A DNA stretch of 64,000 bases from Streptococcus sp. oral taxon 058 str. F0407 (GCF_000235485.1 NZ_JH378887.1:191153-255152); one strand, 5' to 3'; shown: positions 35,954 to 47,052, numbered from the stretch's first letter. Made by a program: numbers and translations. The notes: generated by a model not told the origin, from the sequence alone.

Positions 35954-35977
35954 ATGTAAAGCGTTTTCATTTATAAT
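35954..35977 (+). promoter_or_regulatory. msmK promoter with cre-like site
   Basis: ATGTAAAGCGTTTTCAT (35954-35970) is a CcpA cre-like palindrome with a perfect right half. It abuts the -10 TATAAT (35972-35977), so it covers the -35/-10 region. Predicts glucose repression of msmK. Confidence 0.65.
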
Positions 35978-36010
35978 AAAACTATCAAAAATAAAAGGAG
36001 TTCACCTTCC

Positions 36011-37141
36011 ATGGTAGAATTAAATCTTAAAAACATTTACAAAAAATATCCAAACAGCGAACACTACTCAGTTGAAGACTTCAACTTGGACATCAAAGAC
36101 AAAGAATTTATCGTTTTCGTAGGTCCTTCAGGATGTGGTAAATCAACAACTCTTCGTATGATCGCTGGTCTTGAAGACATTACAGAAGGTACTGCATCTA
36201 TCGATGGCGTGGTTGTCAACGACGTAGCTCCAAAAGACCGTGACATCGCCATGGTATTCCAAAACTACGCTCTTTACCCACACATGACTGTTTATGACAA
36301 CATGGCTTTCGGTTTGAAATTGCGTAAGTACAGCAAAGAAGACATCGACAAACGTGTTCAAGAAGCAGCTGCAATCCTTGGTTTGAAAGAGTTCTTGGAT
36401 CGTAAACCTGCTGACCTTTCTGGTGGTCAACGTCAACGTGTTGCCATGGGTCGTGCAATTGTCCGTGATGCAAAAGTGTTCTTGATGGACGAACCTTTGT
36501 CAAACTTGGATGCCAAACTTCGTGTATCAATGCGTGCTGAAATTGCGAAGATTCACCGTCGTATCGGTGCTACAACTATCTACGTAACGCACGACCAAAC
36601 AGAAGCGATGACACTTGCAGACCGTATCGTTATCATGTCAGCAACTAAGAACCCTGCTGGTACAGGTACTATCGGACGTGTAGAACAAATCGGTACTCCT
36701 CAAGAAGTTTACAAAAATCCAGTTAACAAGTTCGTTGCAGGATTCATCGGAAGCCCAGCTATGAACTTCATCAATGTGAAATTGGTTGGTGGTGAAATTG
36801 TTTCTGACGGATTCCGCTTGAAAGTTCCAGAAGGAGCATTGAAAGTTCTTCGTGAAAAAGGCTACGAAGGTAAAGAATTAATCTTCGGTATCCGTCCAGA
36901 AGACGTGAATGCAGAACCTGCTTTCCTTGAAACTTTCCCAGAATCAGTGGTTAAAGCAACAATCTCTGTATCAGAATTACTTGGTTCAGAATCTCACCTT
37001 TACTGCCAAGTTGGTAAAGACGAATTTGTTGCCAAAGTGGATGCTCGTGACTACTTGCAAACAGGTGCAACAGTTGAACTTGGATTTGACTTGAACAAAG
37101 CACACTTCTTTGATGTAGAAACTGAAAAAACAGTTTACTAA
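36011..37141 (+). CDS. msmK: MsmK, multi-sugar ABC transporter ATPase
   Basis: 376 residues of the MalK/UgpC type. Walker A is GPSGCGKST at 38-46, Q-loop [16 protein letters not shown], signature LSGGQRQRV near 137 and Walker [15 protein letters not shown]-terminal OB-like regulatory domain follows. In streptococci MsmK is a shared ATPase energising several sugar ABC importers, which explains its solitary location. AAAGGAG precedes the ATG. It is followed by a strong terminator. Confidence 0.95.
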   Translation: MVELNLKNIYKKYPNSEHYSVEDFNLDIKDKEFIVFVGPSGCGKSTTLRMIAGLEDITEGTASIDGVVVNDVAPKDRDIAMVFQNYALYPHMTVYDNMAFGLKLRKYSKEDIDKRVQEAAAILGLKEFLDRKPADLSGGQRQRVAMGRAIVRDAKVFLMDEPLSNLDAKLRVSMRAEIAKIHRRIGATTIYVTHDQTEAMTLADRIVIMSATKNPAGTGTIGRVEQIGTPQEVYKNPVNKFVAGFIGSPAMNFINVKLVGGEIVSDGFRLKVPEGALKVLREKGYEGKELIFGIRPEDVNAEPAFLETFPESVVKATISVSELLGSESHLYCQVGKDEFVAKVDARDYLQTGATVELGFDLNKAHFFDVETEKTVY

Positions 37142-37155
37142 GATAAATGAAATGT

Positions 37156-37189
37156 AAAAACACTGCTAGAGAAATCTGGCAGTGTTTTT
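37156..37189 (+). terminator. msmK terminator
   Basis: AAAAACACTGC (37156-37166) pairs with GCAGTGTTTTT (37179-37189). Confidence 0.9.
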
Positions 37190-37196
37190 GGTGATT

Positions 37197-37232
37197 AAAA
37201 AGAAGCAGGACGAGTCTCGTCTTGCTTCTTTT
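37197..37232 (-). terminator. Terminator of the nucleotidase gene
   Basis: AAAAGAAGCA...GACGAG pairs with CGTCTTGCTTCTTTT; the A-run on the left gives a U-tail for the leftward transcript. Confidence 0.75.
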
Positions 37233-37236
37233 GTTG

Positions 37237-39630
37237 TTATTCTTCCTTTTTCTTGAGAGAAAGGCCAAACACGGCTAGAATGATACCTAGGAAGGTTAGG
37301 ATAGAAGTTTTCTCACCTGTATTTGGTAAGGTAGTAGCTACTGGATTATTGGTGCTTGGTAAAATGATAGTTTGGCCACCGTTTGAAAGAGTGATCGCAT
37401 CGCCCTGATTTTGTTTCTGAACATCTTGGACTTCGTGGTGATTTGTTTCTGCAGATTCAGCCTTAGGCTCTACATAGAGAAGGCGGTATTCGCCGAATCC
37501 TTCTTGGTTGGAGCTTGCTAGATATTGAATGTCACCGTCTGTACCGACCAAGTCTTTGGCCTTATCAGCCGTCAAGAAACGAACATCCAGACCTTTTATG
37601 CTATTTGTGAAGTGCCAGTTTTTATCTGCACTTGGGTTGATATTTTTTACATCAAGGATATAGTTGATGATGACCTGGCGATTTTCAAGTCCGAGTAGAC
37701 GATTGAGGCTAGCATCACGAACACCAGGGAATTTACCATTTGCGCGATAGTTGTTGGTTACCACGATGAATTCTTGATCTGGAGCCACATCTTTTCCTTG
37801 GTATTTAAGATTGCGGACACGACTAGCATCTGGGTGGATCAATTTGCCTTCGCGGTCGTATTTATTTGGTTGGGTGACATCGTACTCATAGGTTATACCA
37901 TCAATCACATCAAAGTTATAAGTGCGGTAGCTTGGATTGATTAGCTGTTGCGCTTCTTTTTTAGTTGGATCGATGGTGTTGAACTGACCAGCAGACATTT
38001 CCAACCATTCTTTGAGTTGAGCTCCTGTGACTTTTAGGATTGCTGTAACATTGTCGTAGAGGTAGAGATCCGCTACGTTTTTGATGGCGATTGGGCCAGC
38101 AGGAATATCTGTATAGGCAGTAGCATCTCCACGAGTTCCCGCCTTAAATGGTGCAGCAGCCGAGAGAATAGGAAGGTTTCCTTCAGGAGTCCCTGCCAGT
38201 TCTTTCTTAGCATACCAGATTTGCGCGTTATTGACGATTTGGACAGATGGATCATCCTTAACAAGGGCAAAATAACTTGTGATTGGTGCAGTTGTTGTTC
38301 CGACTTGTTGGCGAACATATTGGATGGTTCCTTCATGGGCTGTTTTGGCAATTTCTTTGATTCGTTCATCAGCGTCTTTGGACTTAGTATGAATCTTGCG
38401 GATAGAGCCTTTGCTGTTGGCAACAGTCCATTTTCCATTTTTGTAGACAAGGTTGAGGTCGATAATGCCGAGGTGATCACCGTATTTTCCAGCCATGGTT
38501 ACAGGGGTACCGTTGATTTTACCATTTACGCCATCAACACCAGCATATTTTTCATAAAAACCTGTACCATTTCCACTTGGAAATTCAGCGTGCGAATGCC
38601 CTGTTACGACTGCATCAACACCAGGTAGGCTTGCAATTTGATAGCCTTCGTTTTCTTCCCCTTTTTCGTACTTATCATCTCCGATACCTGAGTGTGAAAG
38701 TACGAGAGTGATATCTGCACCTGCTTTACGCATTTCAGGGATGATCTTTTGGATAGCTTCTACAGAGTCGTTGACCTGAATCTTTCCTTCGAGGTTGGCC
38801 TTATCCCAGCTGAGAATTTGAGGAGGAACAATTCCAGTAACTCCAATTTTGACGGTCGTTTTGCGACCATTTTTATCAACAAAGGTTTTGTTGATGATTT
38901 TATAGGGGTCATAGACGTAAGCACCAGTTTTAGGATCAACAACATTGGCATTGACAATCGGCATTCCAGCTGTATCAATAACACGTTTGAGATAGTCTAA
39001 GCCGTAGTTAAACTCATGATTTCCAAGTGTTCCAGCTTCAAAACCAAGCTTTTGAAGTGCTGCATACATAGGGTGCTGTTCCCCTTCTTTGACAGGGTTA
39101 ACGATGGCCTTGTAAGTTCCAAGTGGCGTTCCTTGGATTGTATCTCCATTATCTACGAGAAGTGTATTGCTATTTTCTTTTTTAGCTTCCTCGATGAGAA
39201 CAGCTGTCTTTGCTAGCCCAACATTCTCAGCGGGTTTGTCTTGGTAATAATCATAGTTGACTAGATTTGTGTGGAGGTCGGTTGTTGCAAGGATGCGGAC
39301 ATCAACTTCCTGTCCTTCTGTTGGTTGAAGGGCCTTGTCGTCCGCAAGGCTTCCCTCTTTAGAAGAGGTTGTTTCTGTAGAAGGCTTTGTATTAGTGCTT
39401 GTTACTGGTGTAGCATTTTCATCTTGCTTAGTAGGAGCGTCTGTTTTTTCAGATGCTGTTCCCTTTTCATTTCCAGTAGGTGCAACGGATTTCTCTGATT
39501 GATTTGCTACTGGTGTAGATGTTGTGCTAGCATCTGGATTTGTAACTTTTTCATCTGCTTGTGCAGTAGAAGCCGCAAATACAGCTGCAGTCAGACCTAA
39601 AAGGGCTGCTTGTTTACGAAATGATGACAT
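37237..39630 (-). CDS. Cell-wall-anchored 5'-nucleotidase / 2',3'-cyclic phosphodiesterase family protein
   Basis: 797 residues. The signal peptide (residues 1-25) ends AQA. A Thr/Ser/Pro-rich linker (26-110) precedes the metallophosphatase domain: ILATTDLHTNLVNYDYY, LVDNGDTIQGT, GTLGNHEFNYGLDY and VVTGHSHAEF. The C-terminal nucleotidase domain follows from about 440. The sortase motif LPNTG at 768-772 is followed by a hydrophobic stretch and KKKEE. Surface enzymes of this family hydrolyse extracellular nucleotides or cyclic dinucleotides in streptococci; the exact substrate is not determinable. Confidence 0.9.
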   Translation of the reverse strand: MSSFRKQAALLGLTAAVFAASTAQADEKVTNPDASTTSTPVANQSEKSVAPTGNEKGTASEKTDAPTKQDENATPVTSTNTKPSTETTSSKEGSLADDKALQPTEGQEVDVRILATTDLHTNLVNYDYYQDKPAENVGLAKTAVLIEEAKKENSNTLLVDNGDTIQGTPLGTYKAIVNPVKEGEQHPMYAALQKLGFEAGTLGNHEFNYGLDYLKRVIDTAGMPIVNANVVDPKTGAYVYDPYKIINKTFVDKNGRKTTVKIGVTGIVPPQILSWDKANLEGKIQVNDSVEAIQKIIPEMRKAGADITLVLSHSGIGDDKYEKGEENEGYQIASLPGVDAVVTGHSHAEFPSGNGTGFYEKYAGVDGVNGKINGTPVTMAGKYGDHLGIIDLNLVYKNGKWTVANSKGSIRKIHTKSKDADERIKEIAKTAHEGTIQYVRQQVGTTTAPITSYFALVKDDPSVQIVNNAQIWYAKKELAGTPEGNLPILSAAAPFKAGTRGDATAYTDIPAGPIAIKNVADLYLYDNVTAILKVTGAQLKEWLEMSAGQFNTIDPTKKEAQQLINPSYRTYNFDVIDGITYEYDVTQPNKYDREGKLIHPDASRVRNLKYQGKDVAPDQEFIVVTNNYRANGKFPGVRDASLNRLLGLENRQVIINYILDVKNINPSADKNWHFTNSIKGLDVRFLTADKAKDLVGTDGDIQYLASSNQEGFGEYRLLYVEPKAESAETNHHEVQDVQKQNQGDAITLSNGGQTIILPSTNNPVATTLPNTGEKTSILTFLGIILAVFGLSLKKKEE

Positions 39631-39882
39631 AAAAATCTCCTCAAAAATAGTTTCACTCTATTATACAGGATGGTAGGTAATCAATCAAGTCAATTACGAA
39701 TGTTTTTATAAAATTAATAAAAAATGATAGGAAATAGAGAGTTTGTTTATAAAATTCACTGATTAATTATAGAAATAATAAAATCGCTTTTAATTTATTG
39801 ATTTTCTTGAGATCATCGTAAGAGATGGAGCAAATTATAGGATTGTAGAGCTTTTCTAGTTTTCATATCCTTAAAAAAGTGA

Positions 39883-39888
39883 TAAAAT
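39883..39888 (+). promoter_or_regulatory. rel promoter
   Basis: TTTTCA (39860-39865), 17 nt, then TGA-TAAAAT with -10 at 39883-39888, 25 bp before the rel ATG. The rest of the 39631-39912 gap is AT-rich with no recognised element other than the AGGAG of the leftward nucleotidase. Confidence 0.5.
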
Positions 39889-39912
39889 GGTAGGAAGAAT
39901 TGGAGAGAATAG

Positions 39913-42129
39913 ATGCCGAAAGAAGTGAATTTGACGGGCGATGAGGTTGTCGCTTTAACGCAAAAATATTTATCGAAAGAAGATGTTGCTTTTGTACATA
40001 AAGCCTTGGTTTACGCAGTTGAATGCCATAGTGGTCAGTATCGTAAATCTGGCGAGCCCTATATTATTCATCCCATTCAGGTGGCAGGGATTTTAGCCAA
40101 ACTCAAGCTAGATGCCGTGACAGTTGCCTGTGGTTTTTTGCATGACGTAGTTGAGGATACGGATGCGACCTTGGATGATTTAGAGCAAGAGTTTGGTCAT
40201 GACGTTCGCATCATTGTTGATGGGGTGACCAAGCTTGGTAAGGTAGAGTACAAATCGATCGAGGAGCAATTAGCGGAAAATCACCGTAAGATGCTCATGG
40301 CCATGTCTGAAGATATTCGCGTTATCTTGGTTAAACTATCTGACCGCTTGCATAACATGAGAACACTTAACCACCTGCGAAAAGACAAGCAGGAACGCAT
40401 TTCCAGAGAAACCATGGAAATCTATGCGCCACTTGCTCATCGTCTGGGGATTTCTAGCGTCAAGTGGGAGTTGGAAGACCTATCCTTCCGTTACCTCAAT
40501 CCGACCGAGTTTTACAAGATCACTCACATGATGAAGGAAAAACGCAGAGAGCGTGAGGCTTTGGTCGATGAAGTCGTGACAAAGTTGGAGGAGTACACTT
40601 CCGAACGCAATCTAAAAGGGAAAATCTATGGCCGTCCCAAGCATATCTACTCTATCTATCGCAAGATGCAGGATAAAAAGAAACGCTTTGAGGAGATTTA
40701 TGACCTGATTGCTATTCGCTGTATCTTAGATACCCAGAGTGATGTCTATGCCATGTTGGGTTATGTGCATGAACTTTGGAAACCCATGCCAGGCCGCTTC
40801 AAAGACTATATCGCCAATCGTAAGGCCAATGGTTACCAGTCTATCCATACGACTGTCTATGGGCCAAAAGGGCCGATTGAATTCCAGATTCGTACCAAGG
40901 AAATGCACGAAGTTGCTGAGTACGGGGTTGCGGCTCACTGGGCTTATAAGAAAGGAATCAAGGGTCAGGTCAACAGCAAAGAATCAGCTATCGGGATGAA
41001 CTGGATCAAGGAAATGATTGAGTTGCAAGACCAGGCTGATGATGCCAAGGAATTTGTCGAGTCTGTTAAGGAAGAGTATCTGGCGGAGGAGATTTACGTC
41101 TTTACTCCAGATGGTGCAGTTCGTTCCCTTCCAAAAGATTCAGGCCCGATTGACTTTGCCTATGAAATCCATACCAAAGTCGGTGAAAAAGCAACTGGTG
41201 CTAAGGTCAATGGTCGTATGGTTCCTTTGACAACCAAGCTCAAAACTGGGGATCAGGTCGAAATTGTCACCAACCCCAACTCATTTGGCCCGAGTCGTGA
41301 CTGGCTCAACATGGTCAAGACCAGCAAGGCGCGCAATAAGATCCGTCAGTTCTTTAAAAATCAAGACAAGGAATTATCCGTCAACAAGGGCCGTGAAATG
41401 TTGATGGCCCAATTCCAAGAAAACGGCTATGTGGCCAATAAGTTTATGGACAAGCGTCATATGGACGAGGTCCTTCAAAAGACCAGCTACAAAACAGAGG
41501 AAGCCCTCTATGCAGCCATTGGTTTTGGAGAAATTGGCGCTATTACGGTCTTTAACCGTCTGACTGAAAAGGAACGCCGTGAGGAAGAGCGTGCCAAGGC
41601 TAGGGCTGAAGCAGAAGAGCTTGTCAAAGGTGGCGAGGTTAAGGTTGAGAATAAGGAGAAGCTCAAGGTTAAGCATGAGGGCGGTGTCATTATTGAGGGA
41701 GCCTCAGGTCTCTTGGTTCGGATTGCTAAGTGTTGCAATCCCGTTCCGGGTGATGATATTGTCGGCTACATTACCAAGGGCCGTGGTGTGGCCATTCACC
41801 GTGTGGACTGTATGAATCTCCGTGCCCAAGAAAACTATGAGCAACGTCTCCTTGATGTGGAGTGGGAAGATCAATTCTCAAGCAAGGAATACACTGCCCA
41901 CATCGATATCTATGGTCTCAACCGTACAGGGCTTTTGAACGATGTTCTGCAAGTTCTCTCAAACACGACCAAGAATATATCAACCGTTAATGCTCAGCCA
42001 ACTAAGGATATGAAATTTGCTAATATCCATGTCTCCTTTGGTATTTCCAACCTCTCTACACTGACTACAGTCGTGGACAAGATTAAGAGTGTACCAGAGG
42101 TCTACTCTGTCAAACGGACCAACGGCTAA
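39913..42129 (+). CDS. rel: Rel, bifunctional (p)ppGpp synthetase/hydrolase
   Basis: 738 residues. HD hydrolase: [15 protein letters not shown] near residue 76. Synthetase: [20 protein letters not shown] near 295. [22 protein letters not shown] near 395. C-terminal [25 protein letters not shown] and [20 protein letters not shown]. Both catalytic domains look intact, so it should make and degrade (p)ppGpp in the stringent response. dtd follows 29 bp downstream, a conserved Firmicute pairing. Confidence 0.96.
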   Translation: MPKEVNLTGDEVVALTQKYLSKEDVAFVHKALVYAVECHSGQYRKSGEPYIIHPIQVAGILAKLKLDAVTVACGFLHDVVEDTDATLDDLEQEFGHDVRIIVDGVTKLGKVEYKSIEEQLAENHRKMLMAMSEDIRVILVKLSDRLHNMRTLNHLRKDKQERISRETMEIYAPLAHRLGISSVKWELEDLSFRYLNPTEFYKITHMMKEKRREREALVDEVVTKLEEYTSERNLKGKIYGRPKHIYSIYRKMQDKKKRFEEIYDLIAIRCILDTQSDVYAMLGYVHELWKPMPGRFKDYIANRKANGYQSIHTTVYGPKGPIEFQIRTKEMHEVAEYGVAAHWAYKKGIKGQVNSKESAIGMNWIKEMIELQDQADDAKEFVESVKEEYLAEEIYVFTPDGAVRSLPKDSGPIDFAYEIHTKVGEKATGAKVNGRMVPLTTKLKTGDQVEIVTNPNSFGPSRDWLNMVKTSKARNKIRQFFKNQDKELSVNKGREMLMAQFQENGYVANKFMDKRHMDEVLQKTSYKTEEALYAAIGFGEIGAITVFNRLTEKERREEERAKARAEAEELVKGGEVKVENKEKLKVKHEGGVIIEGASGLLVRIAKCCNPVPGDDIVGYITKGRGVAIHRVDCMNLRAQENYEQRLLDVEWEDQFSSKEYTAHIDIYGLNRTGLLNDVLQVLSNTTKNISTVNAQPTKDMKFANIHVSFGISNLSTLTTVVDKIKSVPEVYSVKRTNG

Positions 42130-42158
42130 TTCTCCCTTCAGTTACTAGAAAGGCTATT

Positions 42159-42602
42159 ATGAAAATCATCATTCAACGAGTCAAGAAAGCTCAAGTCAGT
42201 ATCGAAGGTCAGGTTCATGGCAAAATCAATCAGGGGCTTTTATTGCTGGTCGGTGTTGGGCCAGAGGACCAAGAGGAAGATTTGGACTATGCTGTCCGAA
42301 AGCTTGTCAATATGCGAATTTTTTCAGATGCAGAAGGCAAGATGAATCTATCTGTCAAGGATATTGAGGGGGAAATCCTTTCGATTTCTCAGTTTACTCT
42401 CTTTGCAGATACTAAGAAGGGCAATCGTCCAGCTTTTATAGGTGCAGCCAAGCCGGATATAGCATCAGACTTCTATGACGCTTTCAATCAAAAATTAGCT
42501 CAAGAAGTGCCAGTTCAGACAGGTATCTTTGGAGCGGATATGCAGGTGGAGCTGGTCAATGACGGGCCTGTCACCATTATCCTTGATACTAAAAATAGAT
42601 AA
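42159..42602 (+). CDS. dtd: Dtd, D-aminoacyl-tRNA deacylase
   Basis: 147 residues, normal length. Starts [17 protein letters not shown]; the catalytic [19 protein letters not shown] region is near 78-96, and the C-terminal [11 protein letters not shown] near 137 is the second active-site motif. It frees tRNA from mischarged D-amino acids (and glycine on tRNA-Ala). Co-transcribed with rel and followed by a terminator. Confidence 0.95.
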   Translation: MKIIIQRVKKAQVSIEGQVHGKINQGLLLLVGVGPEDQEEDLDYAVRKLVNMRIFSDAEGKMNLSVKDIEGEILSISQFTLFADTKKGNRPAFIGAAKPDIASDFYDAFNQKLAQEVPVQTGIFGADMQVELVNDGPVTIILDTKNR

Positions 42603-42604
42603 GA

Positions 42605-42633
42605 AAACCAAGCCCAGCTGACTTGGTTTTTGT
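42605..42633 (+). terminator. rel-dtd terminator
   Basis: AAAACCAAG (42605-42613) pairs with CTTGGTTTT (42623-42631), followed by T's. It lies next to the convergent membrane-protein gene and may serve both. Confidence 0.85.
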
Positions 42634-43047
42634 TTATAGACACTTCCAGAAAGAAATGTGTTTATCGTAAAAGTCTGAGTAGTTTTCTCTTAGGTGGCTA
42701 GCCGTCATATAATAAAAAGTAGAATGGCAAGAAGTGACGATTGGCATAAGAGAGGAAAATCGCTGATAACTAGTGGAGGCTAAAAGGACAAATAATAGAA
42801 AATCAATGGTGAGAACCCCAAAATAGTAGAAGCGAATCTTTTTGTTAATCTGAGGATAAATCTCAGCGAAGTGATGTTTGAGTCGTAAGACCAAGCGAGA
42901 CAACAGTAGTCCTTGAGCAAGGAGGAAAATGAAGCCAGAGAGTAGGAGCCAGTCCCAAGATGTCTTGGATCTAGTGGTAAAAAATGCAAATAGCAGCAAA
43001 TCGGAGACTGCAATGGCTGCGAAGTGTATTCTAAAGAGCTTTTTCAT
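42634..43047 (-). CDS. Small membrane protein of unknown function
   Basis: 137 residues with three or four hydrophobic segments (about 8-27, 32-55, 70-92 and a weaker one near 97-112) separated by short basic loops. No family recognised. GGAGG on the minus strand precedes the ATG at 43047. It is transcribed leftward after the psaR terminator, convergent with dtd. Confidence 0.6.
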   Translation of the reverse strand: MKKLFRIHFAAIAVSDLLLFAFFTTRSKTSWDWLLLSGFIFLLAQGLLLSRLVLRLKHHFAEIYPQINKKIRFYYFGVLTIDFLLFVLLASTSYQRFSSLMPIVTSCHSTFYYMTASHLRENYSDFYDKHISFWKCL

Positions 43048-43115
43048 AAGATGACCTCCCTCTTTTATCTAACTTCATTCTACACCAAACGAATGGGTGT
43101 TACAACTAAAACGAT

Positions 43116-43146
43116 AAAAAATCCCTGAAAGGAATTTCTTTCAGGA
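43116..43146 (-). terminator. psaR terminator
   Basis: CCTGAAAG (43124-43131) pairs with CTTTCAGG (43138-43145); the A-run at 43116-43121 gives the U-tail leftward. Confidence 0.85.
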
Positions 43147-43153
43147 ATAAGGG

Positions 43154-43804
43154 TTAGTTGATTTTTTCGACATAGAGTTGTTTTGCGATATCGATGCTAA
43201 CTTGGAGATCTTCACCTTTGTTGACCATTGTAAAGCTATTGGAAAAATTATCAAATTGCTTGACTTGGAGTTGGTCGCCGATATGAATTGCGTGCTTTTC
43301 TAGATATTTGAGTAGTTCAAAGCTATCATGAACGCGAGTCAGAAGATAGGTTCCAGCTTCCTGGACGGCTGCTAGTGGCAGGTTATTGATTTCAACCAAA
43401 AGTTCTCCCTCGGCAGGTATGGTTCCACCGTGGGGACAGGTTTGAGGGAAGCCAAGCAGTTTATCCAGTCTCTTTACAAATAGGTCAGAGACAGTGTGCT
43501 CTAAGACCTCAGCTTCTTCGTGGATCTGATCGCTAGTATAGTCTAGATGGTGAACTAGAAAGACTTCAATCAAACGGTGTTTGCGATAAAGCTCAGAGAC
43601 CAGTTTGAGACCAATATCTGTCAATAGATAGCCATTCTCCTTGTCCTTGAGGATGAGATTTTCACTTTTCATGCGTTTGATCATCTCTGTTACAGCAGGT
43701 GGAGAGACCTGCATACGGGCAGCAATTTCTTTGTTGGTGATTTTTTGCATGTCCGTACCGATTTCATAAATACATTTTAAATAATCTTCTTTATTTGGAG
43801 TCAT
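43154..43804 (-). CDS. psaR: PsaR-like manganese-responsive DtxR/MntR-family repressor
   Basis: 216 residues from the ATG at 43804, which follows GAGGG by 5 nt and begins MTPNKEDYLKCIYEIG; a reading nine residues longer starts at 43831. The winged HTH reads TNKEIAARMQVSPPAVTEMI. A dimerisation/metal-binding domain (HHLDYTSDQIHEEAEVLEH, with CPHGG) and a C-terminal SH3-like FeoA domain follow. It is expected to repress psaBCA when Mn is sufficient, and a matching operator is found at 47069-47090. Terminated hairpins separate it from tpx. Confidence 0.92.
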   Translation of the reverse strand: MTPNKEDYLKCIYEIGTDMQKITNKEIAARMQVSPPAVTEMIKRMKSENLILKDKENGYLLTDIGLKLVSELYRKHRLIEVFLVHHLDYTSDQIHEEAEVLEHTVSDLFVKRLDKLLGFPQTCPHGGTIPAEGELLVEINNLPLAAVQEAGTYLLTRVHDSFELLKYLEKHAIHIGDQLQVKQFDNFSNSFTMVNKGEDLQVSIDIAKQLYVEKIN

Positions 43805-43841
43805 TCGTTCCCTCTTGTTCATTCTCTCCATCTAGTATACC

Positions 43842-43865
43842 AAAAAAAGCTAGATTTCTCTAGCC
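43842..43865 (-). terminator. tpx terminator
   Basis: GCTAGA (43849-43854) and TCTAGC (43859-43864) pair around TTTC; seven A's on the left give the U-tail. Confidence 0.85.
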
Positions 43866-43887
43866 TTCTGCCGTAATGGCTTTGATT

Positions 43888-44382
43888 TTAGTCCAGTTCT
43901 TTCACTGCAGCAATAGCAGCTTCAAAGTCTGGTTCCGTGTTGATGTTGTCAACGTATTCTACATAACGGATGATATTATCAGTGTCGAGAACAAAGACAG
44001 CACGTGCAAGGAGATGCCATTCGTTGATCAAGAGGGCATAATCACGTCCGAAAGAATGGTCAAAGTAGTCTGAAAGCATGATGGCATTGTCAAGGCCTTC
44101 AGCCCCGCACCAGCGTCCTTGGGCAAATGGTAGGTCCATAGAAACAGTAAGAACGACGGTGTTGTCAAGGTTGGCAAGTTCCTGGTTGAAGCGACGTGTT
44201 TGCGTTGAACAGATACCAGTATCGATAGATGGGACAACACTCAAGACTTTTTTCTTTCCATCAAAGTCAGCTAGCGTTTTTTTAGAGAGATCGGTTGTAG
44301 TGAGAGAAAAGTCAAGTGCCTTGTCTCCGACTTGCAGTTGTTTACCTGTAAAGGTTACAGGATTTCCGAGAAAAGTGGTCAT
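43888..44382 (-). CDS. tpx: Tpx (PsaD), thiol peroxidase
   Basis: 164 residues, a 2-Cys peroxiredoxin. The peroxidatic Cys is in [18 protein letters not shown] near residue 58, and a resolving Cys in [12 protein letters not shown] near 92. It reduces hydrogen peroxide, which these streptococci make in quantity. It lies directly downstream of psaBCA, as in pneumococcus, separated by a terminator hairpin. Confidence 0.94.
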   Translation of the reverse strand: MTTFLGNPVTFTGKQLQVGDKALDFSLTTTDLSKKTLADFDGKKKVLSVVPSIDTGICSTQTRRFNQELANLDNTVVLTVSMDLPFAQGRWCGAEGLDNAIMLSDYFDHSFGRDYALLINEWHLLARAVFVLDTDNIIRYVEYVDNINTEPDFEAAIAAVKELD

Positions 44383-44462
44383 GAAACTACTCCATTCTTT
44401 TTTCTTTTATTTTACCGAGAATTATCAGATTTTTCCAATGATTTGACCGGAAAGTGAAAACA

Positions 44463-44497
44463 AAAAAACGCCTGTTCATGTGAGAACGACGTTTTTT
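44463..44497 (-). terminator. psaA-tpx intergenic terminator
   Basis: AAAAAACG (44463-44470) pairs with CGTTTTTT (44490-44497), with an inner GTTC/GAAC stem. Likely reduces read-through from psaBCA into tpx. Confidence 0.8.
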
Positions 44498-44503
44498 AAT
44501 GAA

Positions 44504-45433
44504 TTATTTTGACAAACCTTCAGCAATCTTGTCAAGGTTGTATTTCATCATGCTGTAGTAGCTGTCGCCTTCTTTACCTTCTTCAGCAATTGAGTCAGTA
44601 AAGATTTGTGCGTAGATTGGGATGTTTGTGTCTTGTGAAACAGTCTTCATTGGACGGTCATCGACACTTGATTCAACAAAGAGTGATGGAACTTTTGTTT
44701 GGCGAAGTTTTTCAACCAAGGTCTTGATTTGTTCAGGAGTACCTTCTTCTTCCGTGTTGATTTCCCAGATGTAGGCACTTGGGACACCGTAGGCTTTAGA
44801 GAAGTATTTGAAGCATCCTTCGCTGGTTACGATGAGTTTCTTCTCAGCAGGGATATTGTTAAATTTCTCTTTGGCTTCCTTGTCCAGTTTGTCTAGTTTT
44901 TCAGTGTAGTCTTTGAGATTTTTTTCATAGAATTCCTTGTTGCTAGGATCCTTAGCGATCAGCTGTTTAGCGATATTTTTAGCATAAATCATCCCATTTT
45001 CAAGGTTGAGCCAAGCGTGTGGGTCTTCCTTGCCTTTCTCGTTTTGGCCCTCAAGGTAGATGATATCTACACCGTCACTAACTGCAAAGTAGTCCTTGTT
45101 CTCAGTTTTCTTGGCATTTTCGACCAATTTGGTAAACCAAGCATTGCCACCAGTTTCAAGATTGATACCGTTATAGAAAATCAAATCAGCTTGAGAGGTT
45201 TTCTTAACGTCTTCAGGAAGTGGTTCGTATTCGTGCGGGTCTTGACCAACAGGAACGATACTGTGAAGATCGATCTTGTCACCAGCGATATTTTTGGTAA
45301 TATCAGCGATGATTGAGTTTGTAGCAACAACTTTTAGTTTTTGACCAGAAGTTGCATCTTTTTTTCCGCTAGCACATGCTACAAGTGCAATGACGGAAAG
45401 AAAGAGTACAAGCAATGTACCTAATTTTTTCAT
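44504..45433 (-). CDS. psaA: PsaA, manganese-binding lipoprotein
   Basis: 309 residues. The lipoprotein signal ends LVAC with the lipidated Cys at residue 20. Cluster A-I binding protein: [37 protein letters not shown] (metal His), [17 protein letters not shown] (second His), then Glu and Asp ligands further on. It delivers Mn(II) to PsaBC at the cell surface and is also a known adhesin in pneumococcus. Last gene of psaBCA, 28 bp after psaC. Confidence 0.96.
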   Translation of the reverse strand: MKKLGTLLVLFLSVIALVACASGKKDATSGQKLKVVATNSIIADITKNIAGDKIDLHSIVPVGQDPHEYEPLPEDVKKTSQADLIFYNGINLETGGNAWFTKLVENAKKTENKDYFAVSDGVDIIYLEGQNEKGKEDPHAWLNLENGMIYAKNIAKQLIAKDPSNKEFYEKNLKDYTEKLDKLDKEAKEKFNNIPAEKKLIVTSEGCFKYFSKAYGVPSAYIWEINTEEEGTPEQIKTLVEKLRQTKVPSLFVESSVDDRPMKTVSQDTNIPIYAQIFTDSIAEEGKEGDSYYSMMKYNLDKIAEGLSK

Positions 45434-45460
45434 TAGATTCCTCCAGAAAGGGTTTCCCCG

Positions 45461-46309
45461 TTATTTAATGATTTTTTTGTTTTTCAGTTTCAAGTATCGT
45501 TGCTTAGGAGAGATAAAGAAACTGATTAGAAAGAAGCTGGCGGATGTGAGCACGATGCTGGATCCTGCTGCGAGATTGAAGCTATAGCCGATAAAGAGTC
45601 CCAAGACAGAAGCGGTTGCCCCTAGGGTTGATGAAAGGAAAATCATGCTCTTTAGGCTATTAGCATAAAGGTAAGCCGTCGCAGCTGGGGTGATCAACAT
45701 GGCCACGATAAGAATAGTTCCAACACTTTGCATGGCGGTGACGGATACAAGGGTCAGGAGCACCATGAGCAGATAGTGGTAGAAATTAACGGGCATTCCC
45801 ATGGCTTTAGCCAGGAGCTCGTCAAAGGATGTAATCAATAGTTGTTTAAAGAAAATCCCAATAATCAAGAGAATCAATGCCCCCACACCAATGGTAATCC
45901 ACATGTCCGTATCTTGGACAGCGAGGATATTCCCAAAAAGGATATGGAAGAGGTCTGTCGAACTCTTGGCAACACTAATCAAGATGACACCTAAGGCTAA
46001 GAAAGATGAAAAGGTAATACCAATGGCGGTGTCACTCTTGATGATAGAGTTACCCTTGATGTAGGTAATGATGATGGAAGCCATCAAACCAAAGATGATT
46101 GCTCCAATAAAGAAATCAATTCCCAGGATAAAGGAAAGGGCTACGCCAGGCAAAACTGCGTGAGAGATGGCATCTCCCATGAGAGACATTCCACGCAGGA
46201 TGATAAAACATCCCACAGCTCCAGCAACGACTCCAATAACAATAGCTGTGATCAAGGCGTTTTGTAGGAAATGGAAATTTTGCAATCCATTGATAAATTC
46301 TGCTATCAT
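45461..46309 (-). CDS. psaC: PsaC, manganese ABC transporter permease
   Basis: 282 residues with about eight membrane segments of the ABC-3 family ([20 protein letters not shown] near residue 37; [20 protein letters not shown] near 190). Forms the membrane channel with ATPase PsaB. It overlaps psaB by 4 bp (ATGA). Confidence 0.94.
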   Translation of the reverse strand: MIAEFINGLQNFHFLQNALITAIVIGVVAGAVGCFIILRGMSLMGDAISHAVLPGVALSFILGIDFFIGAIIFGLMASIIITYIKGNSIIKSDTAIGITFSSFLALGVILISVAKSSTDLFHILFGNILAVQDTDMWITIGVGALILLIIGIFFKQLLITSFDELLAKAMGMPVNFYHYLLMVLLTLVSVTAMQSVGTILIVAMLITPAATAYLYANSLKSMIFLSSTLGATASVLGLFIGYSFNLAAGSSIVLTSASFFLISFFISPKQRYLKLKNKKIIK

Positions 46310-47028
46310 AAGTCACCTCCATTGAAAAAGAGTTTGCTACCGTAGGCCTTTTTGAGATTGGCTTCGGTAAAGGTTTCTTCAGTCGGACCAAGGTCAATTA
46401 ATTCTCGATTGAGAAGTAAAACTTGGTCGAAATAATGGGGGACTTTGCTGAGGTCATGATGGACGATGAGAACTGTTTTACCAGCTTTTTTAAGGTCTCT
46501 CAGCGTATTCATGATAATCTCTTCACTAACCGAGTCAATCCCGACAAATGGCTCATCTAGAAAGATGTAGTCAGCTTTCTGCACTAAGCAACGGGCAATC
46601 AACACACGTTGAAATTGTCCTCCTGAGAGCTGGCTGATTTGGCGATCAGCATAGTCTGGGAGCCCAACGATTTCAAGTGCATCAGCCACCTTTTTCCAGT
46701 GGCTGGCTTTTAAGGTGTGAAAGAGCGGTATGGATGGATAGAGTCCTAGAGAGACACATTCCTTGACCTTGATAGGGAAATTGTAGTCGATATGGATTTT
46801 TTGCTCGACATAGGCAACTCGATTTAAAGATTTCTTGACTTCTTTGTCGTCGAGAAAGGCCTGACCTTCGTGTGGGATAATTCCCAACATACCTTTTAAT
46901 AAAGTTGATTTTCCAGCACCATTTGGACCAATAATTCCGGTAATAGTTGGTCCGTGGAGCACTAGTGAAATATCCTTTAGTGCCAACGTTTCTTTGTAGG
47001 AGACACTGAGGTGTTCAATACGTATCAT
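46306..47028 (-). CDS. psaB: PsaB, manganese ABC transporter ATPase
   Basis: 240 residues from ATG 47028, which follows GGAGG by about 9 nt; an upstream in-frame start at 47061 overlaps the promoter and is rejected. Walker [10 protein letters not shown] near 36, signature LSGGQFQRV near 137, Walker [13 protein letters not shown] near 160. It powers Mn uptake and heads psaBCA. Confidence 0.94.
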   Translation of the reverse strand: MIRIEHLSVSYKETLALKDISLVLHGPTITGIIGPNGAGKSTLLKGMLGIIPHEGQAFLDDKEVKKSLNRVAYVEQKIHIDYNFPIKVKECVSLGLYPSIPLFHTLKASHWKKVADALEIVGLPDYADRQISQLSGGQFQRVLIARCLVQKADYIFLDEPFVGIDSVSEEIIMNTLRDLKKAGKTVLIVHHDLSKVPHYFDQVLLLNRELIDLGPTEETFTEANLKKAYGSKLFFNGGDL

Positions 47029-47052
47029 AACAAATTCCTCCCTCCCGTATTT

